64,000 nt of DNA from Geobacteraceae bacterium (GCA_027404165.1 DAHZCG010000003.1:56015-120014), one strand, 5' to 3'. Positions 37,218-48,600 are shown, counted from the stretch's first letter. Notes: generated by a model from the letters alone, not told the origin. Translations and numbers: made by a program.

Positions 37218-38587
<1,370 letters not shown>

Positions 38588-38591
<4 letters not shown>

Positions 38592-40105
38592 GATGCGCTA
38601 CCCTGCCTGACAACAGCCGGCAACCAGATCGAAAAACAGGTTCCCGTTCCCAGCTTGCTCCGTACAGCGATTTTTCCTCCAAATCCCTCAATTATTCGAG
38701 CTGAAATGGCCAGTCCCAGCCCGGTCCCCTTGCCGGGAGGCTTGGTGGTAAAAAACGGGTCAAAAATTCGACCAAGATGTTCCTCGGATATACCGCTGCC
38801 ATTATCCAAAACCTCTATGCGGATTCCTTCAGGCTGCCCGAAACCGGAAGCATTGACCACGCCCTTAAGTCTGATCAGGATTTTTCCTTCAGTTGGCACA
38901 GCGTCTCGACTATTGAGGATCAGATTAATCAGCACCTGCTGCAACTGATGAGGATCGACACAGGCATCCAGCCAGCATTCATCACAGCTGGTCGTTATGC
39001 GGACGCCCTTGAAGGCGCCCTGCTGTGAAAGCATCTCGATCGTTGACATAACCAGTTCTTGAATATTACAGGGCTCGACAATAGTGTTGCGAGGTCGTGA
39101 GTAATCGAGCAATCCCCGTACGATTCGGTCGATGCGTCCGCAATCGTTCGATATCCGGCGGGCATAGTCCTGGATGGTGCAGTTGTCCAGCGGTTCGCCG
39201 GCTACCAGCTCGGCATACCCCATGATGGAAGCCAGCGGAGTGCCGATCTCATGCGCCATACCGGCAGCCAGCAGACCGACGGAGGCCATTTTCTCCGTAC
39301 GAAGAGTCTCCTCGCGGGCCTGTCGCAAATCGGAGTTGGCCTTCTCCAGCGCAGCAACATGGCCGGTGACCTCCTGGTCCTTCTGGAACAGGGTTGATGA
39401 CATATCGTTGAATGACTCCGCCAGACGGGCTATTTCGGCGCTACCCGACACACGAATCTGTTGTCCATAATGCCCGCCGGTGATTTTCTCGGTAGCGCTT
39501 AATAAACGGCTGATGGGCGTCACCACAATACGCGACAGAATAAAAGAACCAAAACCGAGCAACAGGATAAAGTCAATGGCAAAATAGGCCATGAATAATT
39601 TGTGGGAACGCTCAAGTCGTGCCTTTTCAGCGGAAAGAGAGAGGACCAGGCCGGCGTTTCCGACAACCGTGCCGTTGCGGACCACCTGATTCACACGCAG
39701 GATAGCGGCACCATCAGCTGAAATGCTCCCACCCTCTCGAATGTGTGCAGATCCTGAAAATGGCTGAAAAACATCGGTCCCTTCCTTGCCAACGGTAAAA
39801 ACAGGCTTATCATTAACATCCAGCAATGTTAAACGTATAAAGGAGACCTCTTCGGCCAGCTTCTGGGCAAAAATGGCGGCCGGCGAATTTGAGTCGATCA
39901 TACCATCCGGATACGACGGGATCTTGTCCGGCAGCTGACTGACAAACGTAGCCAGAAGCATACGGGCGTGCTCGCCCTTTTGGGAGTACAGGTCATTGGC
40001 GGCGGTTTTGAAAGCCAGCAGGCTGAAGAGCAGCCAGGTCAATAACAGCAGGCAACTGAGAAAGGCAAGGATCGAGGCGGTGAGGCTTAAGCGAAGAGAA
40101 CGCAT
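38588..40105 (-). CDS. Sensor histidine kinase (PilS-like position)
   Basis: 505 residues: two TM segments (about 10-32 and around 170-190) bracket a periplasmic sensor. A HAMP domain follows, then HisKA with GMAHEIGTPLASIMGYAEL and HATPase_c boxes NLILNSRDA, EVLDNGSGISEEHL and FFTTKPPGKGTGLGL. Sits 3 bases after pilD and is coupled to the NtrC-type regulator. The signal sensed is unknown. Confidence 0.9.
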
Positions 40106-40108
40106 GAG

Positions 40109-40897
40109 CTATCCCCGGGAGGGGCCACTCAGGTTGAGATACCAGTTGATGAGTTGCCTGCCATAAAAGATGTACAGCACTGCTGCGGACGCCAGATAGG
40201 GACCGAACGGAATAGCCAGCTTTGAGTCCTTATTCTGGACCAACATCATGGTTATACCGACTACCGAACCAATCAGCGAACTGGCAAAGAGAATGAAGAG
40301 TACCGATTTCCACCCCAGGAAGGCACCCATCATTGCCAGCAACTTGATATCCCCGCCTCCCATTCCCTCCTTGCCGGTCAGCCACTGGTAGCTGGAGGCC
40401 ACCAGAAGCAGGATGCCACCGCCCAATAGTATTCCCAGCAGAGAATTGAGCCAGGAATGACCCTGCAGAAAGAAAGAGAAGAAAAACCCGGCAACAATGC
40501 CTGAAAGCGAGATTTCATCGGGAATAATCTGGTGTTCCAGATCAATAAAGGTAATCACAACCAAGGCTGAGCAGAACAGGAATAACACCAAAAACGAGAG
40601 TGTCGGACCGAAACGGAGAAACAGCGCCAGGGTTAGCACTCCATTAAGCAGCTCAACCAAGGGATACTGCAGCGAGATATGCGTGCCGCAACCCCGGCAT
40701 TTTCCACGCAGAAGCAGGTAACTGCACAGGGGTATATTATCGTACCAACGGATACGGTAATCACAGTTGGGGCAGTGGGAAGGCGGGGACACAACCGATT
40801 CACCCTTGGGCATGCGGTAGATACACACGTTTAAAAACGATCCAACGACCGCACCGAAGATAAAGGAAACTATTGAGAAATAGAGCTGGATCGTCAT
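40109..40897 (-). CDS. pilD: Prepilin peptidase / N-methyltransferase PilD
   Basis: Inner-membrane aspartic protease that cleaves prepilin leaders and methylates the new N-terminus. 262 residues from ATG 40897 with an AGGA site. The zinc motifs CPNC and CRGC lie in the N-terminal cytosolic loop, and the catalytic Asp residues are in FIDLEHQIIPDE and GGGDIKLLAM. About eight membrane segments. Processes the pilins encoded downstream. Starts 10 bases after ptsI, in the same run of genes. Confidence 0.96.
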   Translation of the reverse strand: MTIQLYFSIVSFIFGAVVGSFLNVCIYRMPKGESVVSPPSHCPNCDYRIRWYDNIPLCSYLLLRGKCRGCGTHISLQYPLVELLNGVLTLALFLRFGPTLSFLVLFLFCSALVVITFIDLEHQIIPDEISLSGIVAGFFFSFFLQGHSWLNSLLGILLGGGILLLVASSYQWLTGKEGMGGGDIKLLAMMGAFLGWKSVLFILFASSLIGSVVGITMMLVQNKDSKLAIPFGPYLASAAVLYIFYGRQLINWYLNLSGPSRG

Positions 40898-40907
40898 AGA
40901 GGTCCTG

Positions 40908-42650
40908 TCAGTCGAAACTCTCGGCAAAATGGCTGGTAATCTGGCTTTTGAGGTACGTTTCAACCTCGCCGGCAGTGGCGAAGGCCATGCAGGCCGCAGC
41001 AATATCCGAAGCCTGCTGACGGGTACAGCGTCGCAGGATCTGTTTTACGCGCGGTATGGCGGCAGCCGACATGGAAAGTTCATCAAACCCAAGCCCTAGA
41101 AGAATCGGTAGATATAGCGGGTCACCGGCCATTTCGCCACAAATACTGGCGTCGATACCAGCCCCACGAGCCACCTCCACAACCCGTGATAACGAGCGGA
41201 GAATAGCGGGGTGCAGGGGTTGATATAGTTCTGTGAGTTGTTCATTGGAGCGATCAATCGCCAACGTGTACTGAATAAGGTCGTTGGTACCGATACTGAA
41301 GAAATCCGCTTCAGGCGCCAGCAAATCAGCCATGGCCACAGCAGCAGGGATCTCGATCATGATGCCTACCTTGATAGCCCGGTCAAAAGGAATACCGGCC
41401 TGAGACAGTTCCGACATGCATTCTTTCAGTAGAACCTTGGCCCGACGCAATTCATCAAGACCCGAGATCATCGGAAACATGATGCGAACCGTACCCAAGG
41501 CACTGATCCGCAGGATCGCACGCATCTGCTTTTTGAACTCATCCGGCATATTCAGCGAGAGCCTGATAGCCCTCATGCCCAGCGCCGGGTTCTGTTCGGT
41601 CATGTGCGGCATGCCATCCAGCAATTTATCACCACCCGCATCCAGGGTTCTGATGGTGAGCGGATGGGGCGCAACCGCCTGCTGCATGGCTGCATACTCA
41701 CGGAATTGCTCTTCCTCATCCGGCATCTCCTGGCGATTCATAAAAAGCATTTCCGTTCGATACAGGCCGATACCTGCCCCGCCATGATTAAGAACGGACG
41801 CCCCCTCTTCCGGAATCTCGACATTCCCTTTCAAAGAAATCAGACATCCATCAACAGTTTGCGCAGGCAAATCTCTGAGCTTGTGCAATTCGAGCTCGAT
41901 ATATTCGTACCTGCGTTTCCGTTGAAGAGCGTCCAGAAAGGTTTCTCGGTCCGGCTTGATGATAACACGTCCACTCAGGCCATCTACAATTACTGCCGAT
42001 CCATTCAGCCCAAGGTCGGCAATCCCTTCCACTCCGGTCACGGACGGAAGTTCAAAGGCCCGCGCCAGAATGGATGCGTGAGACGTCCTGCCGCCAATCT
42101 CCGTTATCAGACCAACTATCTGTGTGCGATCCATCTGGAGAATATCGGATGGGGTGATTTCATGTGCGGCAATGATCGTCAGCCCATCGTTGGGAGCGAT
42201 TACATCCTGCGCTTCACCAGTCATGGTGCGAAGTATTTTTTCGATAACGGTTTCAACATCGCTGATACGTTCACGCAGATAAACGTCTTCAATGGCCTCG
42301 AAGGTGGTACGGTATTTCTGGAGGGTTCGGCGCAAAGCCCCTTCGGCATTGATCAGCCCGATTTCAATGGTGGCAGCCGTCTCGACGAGCAGGCGCTCAT
42401 CAGCCAGAATCAGGAGGTGGGTATCGATGAAAAAGAGGTGCTCATCACCGGTAGTGCACTCCAGGTTGAGCTTAAGGACTTCGAGTTCGGCGCGAGTAGA
42501 GGATATGGCCTTTTTGAGGCGTTCTATCTCTGCTGCAACATCCTCTGTCACTATGGCATGTTCGTGTACCACGACACGTTGACGGTTAACGACCTTGAGT
42601 TTGCCCACGACAATCCCGGGCGAAGCCGCGATCCCCGTGAAAACACGCAT
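40908..42650 (-). CDS. ptsI: Phosphoenolpyruvate-protein phosphotransferase (PTS enzyme I)
   Basis: Transfers phosphate from PEP to HPr. 580 residues with the active-site GGRTSHASILARAFELP (His), the EEGASVLNHGGAGIGLYRTE linker region and the PEP-binding C-terminal TIM barrel ending in FSIGTNDLIQYTL and CGEMAGDP. Start ATG 42650, one base after the ptsH stop, with GAGGAG upstream. No sugar permease is nearby, so it probably feeds a regulatory phosphorelay. Confidence 0.96.
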   Translation of the reverse strand: MRVFTGIAASPGIVVGKLKVVNRQRVVVHEHAIVTEDVAAEIERLKKAISSTRAELEVLKLNLECTTGDEHLFFIDTHLLILADERLLVETAATIEIGLINAEGALRRTLQKYRTTFEAIEDVYLRERISDVETVIEKILRTMTGEAQDVIAPNDGLTIIAAHEITPSDILQMDRTQIVGLITEIGGRTSHASILARAFELPSVTGVEGIADLGLNGSAVIVDGLSGRVIIKPDRETFLDALQRKRRYEYIELELHKLRDLPAQTVDGCLISLKGNVEIPEEGASVLNHGGAGIGLYRTEMLFMNRQEMPDEEEQFREYAAMQQAVAPHPLTIRTLDAGGDKLLDGMPHMTEQNPALGMRAIRLSLNMPDEFKKQMRAILRISALGTVRIMFPMISGLDELRRAKVLLKECMSELSQAGIPFDRAIKVGIMIEIPAAVAMADLLAPEADFFSIGTNDLIQYTLAIDRSNEQLTELYQPLHPAILRSLSRVVEVARGAGIDASICGEMAGDPLYLPILLGLGFDELSMSAAAIPRVKQILRRCTRQQASDIAAACMAFATAGEVETYLKSQITSHFAESFD

Positions 42651-42651
42651 G

Positions 42652-42918
42652 TCACTCCTCACCGAATCCATTATTGATCAGATCTCCAATGGTCTGCATT
42701 GCTTCGACTTCGTCAGCTCCATCAATTGAGAGGTTAACGGTAGTGCCTTTCGAAGCGGCCAGCATCATGATTCCCATGATACTCTTGCCATTTACCTCGA
42801 CCCCTTCTTTAGCTAGCTTAACATCTGCAGTGAAACGACTGGCAGTTTTCACAAAGAGTGCTGACGCCCGAGCATGCAGCCCCAATTTATTGATGATAAG
42901 AAATTCGTTTCGAAGCAT
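42652..42918 (-). CDS. ptsH: Phosphocarrier protein HPr
   Basis: 88 residues, standard length. Contains the His15 active site LGLHARASA and the Ser46 region GKSIMGIMMLAA, which matches HprK substrates. Accepts phosphate from EI and passes it to EIIA-Man. The ATG at 42918 gives the normal family start; upstream extension would need TTG. Confidence 0.95.
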   Translation of the reverse strand: MLRNEFLIINKLGLHARASALFVKTASRFTADVKLAKEGVEVNGKSIMGIMMLAASKGTTVNLSIDGADEVEAMQTIGDLINNGFGEE

Positions 42919-42972
42919 GTGTCTTTGTATACCTCTCGCATTCAAGTGAATCTTCTATAGGATACCAACGAT

Positions 42973-43365
42973 TTATTTCAAGAATTCTCCAGCGATGATA
43001 ATTCCTTCACGGCCGCACCGCTGAAGCTCGGCAGCCAAATCGGCCAACGGCAAACGTTCCCGTTTTGAGCAGAACTCGATAACCATCGGCAGGTTGACGC
43101 CGGTCAGCACTTCAATCCTGCCATCCTTGAGAAATGACATGGCCATATTGGATGGTGTCCCGCCGAAAAGGTCGGTCATGATGACAGCCCCATCAGTGCT
43201 TACCGCTTCTACGGCGGCAACAACCCGTGACATAATCGCGTCGGCTCGTTCATCGGGTGCGACTTCCACTGTTGCGCAGACATCAAGACGGCCTACAATC
43301 ATCTCTGCCGATGCCCGCAAGGCTCCAGCCAATCCGACATGTGTTACCAGTACCAATCCTATCAT
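42973..43365 (-). CDS. PTS EIIA component, mannose family
   Basis: 130 residues of the EIIA-Man fold: MIGLVLVTHVGLAGALRASAE carries the active His (residue 9), and the segment DGAVIMTDLFGGTPSN is typical. No EIIB/EIIC genes follow, so it is likely regulatory. Overlaps the rapZ stop (ATGA). Confidence 0.9.
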   Translation of the reverse strand: MIGLVLVTHVGLAGALRASAEMIVGRLDVCATVEVAPDERADAIMSRVVAAVEAVSTDGAVIMTDLFGGTPSNMAMSFLKDGRIEVLTGVNLPMVIEFCSKRERLPLADLAAELQRCGREGIIIAGEFLK

Positions 43366-44231
43366 TTTGAGTCCTTTTCAATATCCCTATGGGTTATTCG
43401 AACTGTCGGCCACAACGTTTGCAAATGCATTGCCGTTGCCTCGGCAATTGCGACGGATCGATGCCGCCCCCCGGTACAACCGATTGATATGGTCAGGTAA
43501 GCTTTGCCCTCTTTGCAATGAGCCGGAACGAGCATATCAAGAAGCGGGAAGAAGTTTTCCAAAAAAGCCGCGGCCTGGATGTTATCCAGAACGTAGTCAC
43601 GAACCGCTTCATCAAGTCCGGATGCAGATTTGAGCTCGGACACAAAAAACGGATTGGGAAGAAAACGGACATCCATGACCAGACTTGATTCCAGGGGAAT
43701 TCCATAGCGAAAACCAAAAGACTGCACCTCAATGACAAAAGGGTTATCCCGATCTTCACCGCGGACAATCCGCAGGATGTAATCCCTGAGTTGGTGGACA
43801 TTGAACTCGGAGGTATCGATATACCTGGTTGCAATCTGATGCAGACCGGATAGACGTTCGCGTTCAATGCGGATCCCTTCAATAACCGAACACTGTTCAT
43901 CGATAGGATGCCGGCGACGCGTTTCTGAAAATCGCCGGACAAGGATTTCATCCAGCGCATCGAAGAAAAGGATCTCAACTGTGTGGCCCGCTGTCCGGAT
44001 TTTTTTAAAAGCGGTCTCGTAACCCTTGATAAATTCACGGCCACGAATATCAGCTACCAGCACGACACCCTTGAACGCCTCTCCCGATTTTCCGATCAGA
44101 TCGACAAACACCTTGAAAAGCCGTACCGGCAGGTTGTCAATACAGTAAAAACCTTCATCCTCAAGTGCCCGAACTGCCGTGGACTTGCCGGACCCGGACA
44201 TGCCGGTGACAACAATGATACGCACAGTCAT
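43362..44231 (-). CDS. rapZ: RNase adapter / nucleotide-binding protein RapZ
   Basis: 289 residues: Walker A VVTGMSGSGKSTAV, Walker B region VVLVADIRGREF, and the RapZ signature GCTGGRHRSVAIAE near the C-terminus. In E. coli RapZ tunes GlmZ sRNA turnover and so amino-sugar synthesis. In this group its role with HprK/HPr is inferred from conserved clustering. Overlaps hprK by four bases. Confidence 0.94.
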   Translation of the reverse strand: MTVRIIVVTGMSGSGKSTAVRALEDEGFYCIDNLPVRLFKVFVDLIGKSGEAFKGVVLVADIRGREFIKGYETAFKKIRTAGHTVEILFFDALDEILVRRFSETRRRHPIDEQCSVIEGIRIERERLSGLHQIATRYIDTSEFNVHQLRDYILRIVRGEDRDNPFVIEVQSFGFRYGIPLESSLVMDVRFLPNPFFVSELKSASGLDEAVRDYVLDNIQAAAFLENFFPLLDMLVPAHCKEGKAYLTISIGCTGGRHRSVAIAEATAMHLQTLWPTVRITHRDIEKDSK

Positions 44232-45187
44232 TCCACCTCGTCACCCAGCGGCCGGACTTCCATCCGTGCCAGCAGGCGCTCTTGAAAATCGCGGGCCGAA
44301 TGATAACCCATCCCCTTGAGCAGAAAGTTACGGGCCGCAACCTCGATAATCGATCCCAGGTTGCGCCCAGGGCGCACGGGAATGCAGAGATGCGGTATTT
44401 CAACACCCAGTATGGTTATCCGCCGGTCATCGACCCCCAGACGGTCATACTCATGTTCAGGATCCCACTCCACTAACTCAAGCTGCATGTCGATAATCTT
44501 TTTCTCACGGATAGATGAGACTCCGTACAGGTCTTTGATGTTGATAATCCCCAGTCCGCGAATCTCCATCAGATGTTGGATTGCCTCTTCAGATTGTCCC
44601 ACCAGGGCCGCCGGCATCTTTTTTTTAATAAAAATCATGTCGTCTGCTACCAGGCGATGCCCTCGAATTACCAGATCCAAGGCGCACTCGCTCTTTCCGA
44701 TACCGCTTTTGCCGGACAGAAGTATGCCGACCCCAAGCACATCCATCAAGACACCGTGCAAATGGGTGGTTGGAAGCAGGCGTTCCTCAAGAAATTTGGT
44801 AATCAGCGAGATAAACGTCGATGACTGGTGATGGGTATTCATGACCGGAATGCCGGATGCCTCGGCCTGGTCAAGCAGGAACTGCGGTGGGAGTAAACCT
44901 TTGGTAATAATGAAGCAGGATATCGGAAAGGAACAAAGTTTCCGGATACTGTCGGCAGCAACCAGATCATCGATCTGTTCCAGATACGATATTTCCGTAT
45001 TGCCGAGCACCTGGATCCGGCTCGGATGCAGGTGCTCGGTATAACCGGCCAGCGCCAGGCCAGGTTTCTGGATGCGCGAACTCGACACACGATGTTTCAG
45101 ACCGCGCTCTCCGGCAAGCAGTGCCAAACCGAGGCCATATTCCGAATCATTCAGTATTTCCTGCAGGGAAAGGCTGATTACTTCCAC
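44228..45187 (-). CDS. hprK: HPr kinase/phosphorylase
   Basis: 319 residues. The P-loop GKSGIGKSECALDLV and the HprK signature (GHRLVADDMIF, EIRGLGIINIKDLYG) identify it. It phosphorylates or dephosphorylates Ser46 of HPr. The GTG at 45187 lies five bases after GAGG. The ATG at 45202, five codons upstream, has no ribosome site. Acts on the HPr encoded three genes downstream. Confidence 0.93.
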   Translation of the reverse strand: MEVISLSLQEILNDSEYGLGLALLAGERGLKHRVSSSRIQKPGLALAGYTEHLHPSRIQVLGNTEISYLEQIDDLVAADSIRKLCSFPISCFIITKGLLPPQFLLDQAEASGIPVMNTHHQSSTFISLITKFLEERLLPTTHLHGVLMDVLGVGILLSGKSGIGKSECALDLVIRGHRLVADDMIFIKKKMPAALVGQSEEAIQHLMEIRGLGIINIKDLYGVSSIREKKIIDMQLELVEWDPEHEYDRLGVDDRRITILGVEIPHLCIPVRPGRNLGSIIEVAARNFLLKGMGYHSARDFQERLLARMEVRPLGDEVE

Positions 45188-45213
45188 GGGTGCCTCACGC
45201 ATACAGCATGTAA

Positions 45214-45762
45214 TCAGCCAACTTGCGGTTCAATCAGACCGAAATTACCGTCTTTACGACGATACATGACGCTGATATCGTTGTTAACAGAATCGGTGAA
45301 CACAATAAAATCCTTGTGTAACAGGTCCATCTGCATAACTGCCTCTTCAACCGACATCGGCTTGGCCGTTTCTGTCTGGGTCCTGATGACCACCGGTTCG
45401 GAACTTGACTCGATGCTTTCAGCCTCGAATATTTTCTTGGAAAACTGACGGCCACGTTCATCACCATTGGGCTTATGGGCCTTGATTTTTTCCTTGTAGC
45501 GTTTAAGCTGGCGTTCAATTTTGTCGATAACGGCATCAATAGCGGCATACATGTCGTTAGTTGCTTCGGAAGCCTTGGTATTGATGCCTTTGGCGGTGAT
45601 CACAATCTCAACGATATGCCGGATCTTTTTTTCAACGGCAAAGTAGACCTGAACATTGATCGGCTCGTCAATATATTTTGCCACCCGATCAAGTTTTTCC
45701 TCGGCATATGATTTGAGGGCGTCACTTTGTTCCATGTGCCTGAATGTTGTAGTTACCTGCAT
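45214..45762 (-). CDS. hpf: Long-form ribosome hibernation promoting factor
   Basis: 182 residues: an N-terminal S30AE domain (TTFRHMEQSDALKSYAEEKL ... ASEATNDMYAAIDAVIDKIE) and a C-terminal dimerisation domain (SVEEAVMQMDLLHKDFIVF). Long HPF pairs 70S ribosomes into 100S in stationary phase. Preceded by AGGAGG and located directly after rpoN, as in many proteobacteria. Confidence 0.95.
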   Translation of the reverse strand: MQVTTTFRHMEQSDALKSYAEEKLDRVAKYIDEPINVQVYFAVEKKIRHIVEIVITAKGINTKASEATNDMYAAIDAVIDKIERQLKRYKEKIKAHKPNGDERGRQFSKKIFEAESIESSSEPVVIRTQTETAKPMSVEEAVMQMDLLHKDFIVFTDSVNNDISVMYRRKDGNFGLIEPQVG

Positions 45763-45791
45763 ACCTTCCTCCTGTAAGTTCCTGCGGAATT

Positions 45792-45814
45792 CGCCTCTTG
45801 TGGATCAAGAGGCG
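45792..45814 (-). other. Hairpin directly after the rpoN stop codon
   Basis: CGCCTCTTG (45792-45800) and CAAGAGGCG (45806-45814) form a perfect 9-bp stem with a 5-base loop immediately after the rpoN stop and before the hpf ribosome site. No T-tract, so it is probably a stabilising or processing element. Confidence 0.55.
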
Positions 45815-47254
45815 CTAAAAATGTCGTTTACGTTCTGATGAAGACCCAAGTTTGAGGATTTCCCGGTATTTTGTAACTGTCCGGCGGGCTATGTTGACCG
45901 TCTGCACCGACAGCATATCGGCAATCTTCTGGTCTGAAAGCGGTTTTCTGGTATCTTCCTTTTCGATGATTTCCCGGATACGGTTTTTAACACTCTCGGA
46001 TGCGACAAAATCACCTTCGCTGGTGGAGAGCCCACTATTAAAGAAGTACTTAAGTTCGAACAACCCCTGGGGCGTCTGCATGTATTTGTTGGTAGTTACA
46101 CGACTGATGGTTGACTCATGCATGCCAATGTCATCGGCAACATCGCGCAGCACCAATGGTCGCAGAAATTCGATTCCCTGATCGAGAAATTCCCGCTGGA
46201 ACCTGATGATACTTTTAGCCACTTTGTAGATGGTGCGCTGGCGCTGCTGGATGCTTTTGATCAACCAGAGCGCGGAGCGAACCTTTTCGTTGATGTAGTC
46301 ATCGGCCCGCGCATCAACCAAACCGTTACTCTTCGCTTCTGCGTAGTAAGGGCTCACCTTGAGATTTGGCAGACCCTCATCGTTCAGCATCACCAGATAT
46401 TCGTCGCCGACCTTATAAACAAAGATGTCGGCCGAGATATAGTGTACATCCTCGGAACTGTACATGCTCCCCGGTTTAGGGTCAAAACCTCCAATTATCT
46501 TTGCAGCCATAAGGATCTGGTTGATATCGACACCCAGATCACGAGCGATCTGCTTATATTTTCGAGTTTCCAGATCCTTGAGATTGTGCTGCAGTATCAT
46601 CTCTACCACGCTGCCTTGCATCCCAAGGAATCGGGCCTGAATCAGCAGGCATTCCTGCACGCTGCGAGCAGCTATTCCGCAGGGATCAAACTCCTGAATA
46701 CGCATCAGTACGGGGGTAACACTGTTTTCGTCTATCGAACAGACTGCGGCGATCTCCTCCAGCGAGGCCCGCAAATAACCATCTTCATCGATATTCCCAA
46801 TGATCTCTTCCCCAATTCGAACCTCTTCATTAGTGAAAGGTCCCATGTGAAGCTGCCAGAGCAGATGGTCCGTCAGGGTACCTCGCCGCGTCAGCAGGTT
46901 CTCAAAGGAAGGACGATCCTCATCCTCCCTGTATTGCTCGCCCGAGCTGTAGGTGTACCCATCCAGGTAACTGTCCCAATCACGGAGGGAATCATCACCG
47001 GTTTCAACCTCTTTAAATTCCTCACCGGCAACATCCGGTGCACTTTCGCTCTCGGAAAGCTCGGACTGTTCTGTTTCACGGATTTCGTCAGCCTCGAGCG
47101 TTTCCTCCAAGAGCGGGTTTTCCTCAAGCTCCTGACGCACAACATCCTGAAGCTCCAGGCGTGTCAACTGGAGGAGCTTGATGGCCTGCTGCAACTGTGG
47201 GGTCATAACCAGTTGTTGCGACATCTTCAATTGTTGGCGCATCTCCATAGCCAT
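45815..47254 (-). CDS. rpoN: RNA polymerase sigma-54 factor
   Basis: 479 residues: the Gln/Leu-rich activator-interacting region I at the N-terminus (MRQQLKMSQQLVMTPQLQQA), an acidic region II, the core-binding part, an HTH, and the C-terminal RpoN box ARRTVTKYREIL. It would serve the NtrC-type regulator encoded at 37.2-38.6 kb. Downstream of lptB in the conserved lpt-rpoN-hpf order. Confidence 0.97.
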   Translation of the reverse strand: MAMEMRQQLKMSQQLVMTPQLQQAIKLLQLTRLELQDVVRQELEENPLLEETLEADEIRETEQSELSESESAPDVAGEEFKEVETGDDSLRDWDSYLDGYTYSSGEQYREDEDRPSFENLLTRRGTLTDHLLWQLHMGPFTNEEVRIGEEIIGNIDEDGYLRASLEEIAAVCSIDENSVTPVLMRIQEFDPCGIAARSVQECLLIQARFLGMQGSVVEMILQHNLKDLETRKYKQIARDLGVDINQILMAAKIIGGFDPKPGSMYSSEDVHYISADIFVYKVGDEYLVMLNDEGLPNLKVSPYYAEAKSNGLVDARADDYINEKVRSALWLIKSIQQRQRTIYKVAKSIIRFQREFLDQGIEFLRPLVLRDVADDIGMHESTISRVTTNKYMQTPQGLFELKYFFNSGLSTSEGDFVASESVKNRIREIIEKEDTRKPLSDQKIADMLSVQTVNIARRTVTKYREILKLGSSSERKRHF

Positions 47255-47348
47255 GGAGCATCCTACCTCGTGTTAAAAATTTGAGCGTCCTACGCTTGTA
47301 CCTTATCGCACATTCAATTTGCCCGTCTACTGGCCGTTCTACAGGGGG

Positions 47349-48089
47349 CTAGAGGTGAAAGTCATCTCCCAGATACACTGCGCGCGCCTTGCTGCTGGAG
47401 GCAATTTCATCGGGCGTCCCGTACTCCAGCACCTCACCATTACATAAAATATAGGCCCTGTCACAAACTCCCAAGGTTTCACGCACATTGTGGTCAGAAA
47501 TAAGCACCCCGATATTTCGTTCCTTGAGAGAAACGATCAGGTTCTGAATATCTGCCACCGCAATAGGATCAATACCGGCAAATGGCTCATCCAGCAGAAT
47601 GAAGGCCGGTTTCGTAATCAGAGCCCTGGCAATCTCAACCCGCCGCCGTTCCCCACCGGAAAGCGAGTAACCTTTGGCACCGGCAATATGAGTGATGCCG
47701 AATTCTTCGAGCAGCTGTTCCATGCGATGCTGTCGCAAACCTCGCTCGGGCTCAACGGTTTCAAGAATCGCGAGCAGGTTGTCGGCCACGGTCAGCTTGC
47801 GAAAGACCGAAGCTTCCTGGGGCAGATAACTGATTCCCCGGCGCGCCCTTTGATACATTGGCAGTCCGGTGATTTCGTCCTCATCAATAAACACCTGTCC
47901 GCCATCAGGTAACGCCAGACCAACCACCATGTAGAAGGTTGTCGTCTTGCCGGCGCCGTTAGGTCCCAGTAGACCAATCACGCTGCCAGCCTCAATGGAA
48001 AGATCAACCCCCCTGACAACCTGACGGTCTCCAAAACTCTTTTGCAGATTCCTGGTCCAGAGGCGAGGCCTCTCAACGCTGTTCTGCAT
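47349..48089 (-). CDS. lptB: LPS export ABC transporter ATPase LptB
   Basis: ATPase of LptB2FG that extracts LPS from the inner membrane. Contains Walker A GLLGPNGAGKTTTFYM, the signature YSLSGGERRRVEIARAL, Walker B FILLDEPFAGIDP and the H-loop SDHNVRETL. The start is uncertain: ATG at 48089 and ATG at 48113 both lie inside the lptA 3' end and neither has a strong ribosome site; translation is probably coupled to lptA. Confidence 0.95.
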   Translation of the reverse strand: MQNSVERPRLWTRNLQKSFGDRQVVRGVDLSIEAGSVIGLLGPNGAGKTTTFYMVVGLALPDGGQVFIDEDEITGLPMYQRARRGISYLPQEASVFRKLTVADNLLAILETVEPERGLRQHRMEQLLEEFGITHIAGAKGYSLSGGERRRVEIARALITKPAFILLDEPFAGIDPIAVADIQNLIVSLKERNIGVLISDHNVRETLGVCDRAYILCNGEVLEYGTPDEIASSSKARAVYLGDDFHL

Positions 48090-48600
48090 TGCCTTTTTGG
48101 GAACGAGCGCCATTCTTGGAATTCGTGTGGATTTCCGCTGTTACACGGCCACCGCTAACATTGCTCCTGTTGTCATCTATGAAATACGTAATAACCTCGC
48201 CGGAAACCGTATCTTTCCCCTGCATAACCTTGGGGCCGCCACCTGTCAGGGTGATTTTAGCCTCCCTGCTGTCATAAACGGCATGAGCGGCAAGCCCGGT
48301 CCGGTTTCCCTGTACGATGCGCACATTGCCATCAGCCTCTATTTTTTCGACATCCCCATGAACAGTGCCATAGTGTACCGTCATCTTGTCACAGAAGATC
48401 GTAACATCCCCCTGCTTGGCAACAACCTTTCCGCTAAAGACGGCCGTTTTACCCTTATTGTCCGCGGACAGTTCATTTGACTTGATAGTGATGGGCTGAT
48501 TCGAGGTGGCATTGCGCACTGCAGGAGCGGCAAAGGTTCCTGTGATCGCCACTACCCATGTCATCAGGATCGTTACCAGGATGGTCAGAAATCGTCTCAT
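48073..48600 (-). CDS. lptA: LPS transport periplasmic protein LptA
   Basis: Periplasmic bridge protein carrying LPS between LptC and LptD. 175 residues: a signal peptide (MRRFLTILVTILMTWVVAITGTFA) and an OstA-like beta-jellyroll with IKSNELSADNKGKTAVFSGKV and ADGNVRIVQGN. The ATG at 48600 gives a compact signal; ATG 48621 is possible. Overlaps lptB. Confidence 0.92.
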   Translation of the reverse strand: MRRFLTILVTILMTWVVAITGTFAAPAVRNATSNQPITIKSNELSADNKGKTAVFSGKVVAKQGDVTIFCDKMTVHYGTVHGDVEKIEADGNVRIVQGNRTGLAAHAVYDSREAKITLTGGGPKVMQGKDTVSGEVITYFIDDNRSNVSGGRVTAEIHTNSKNGARSQKGNAEQR

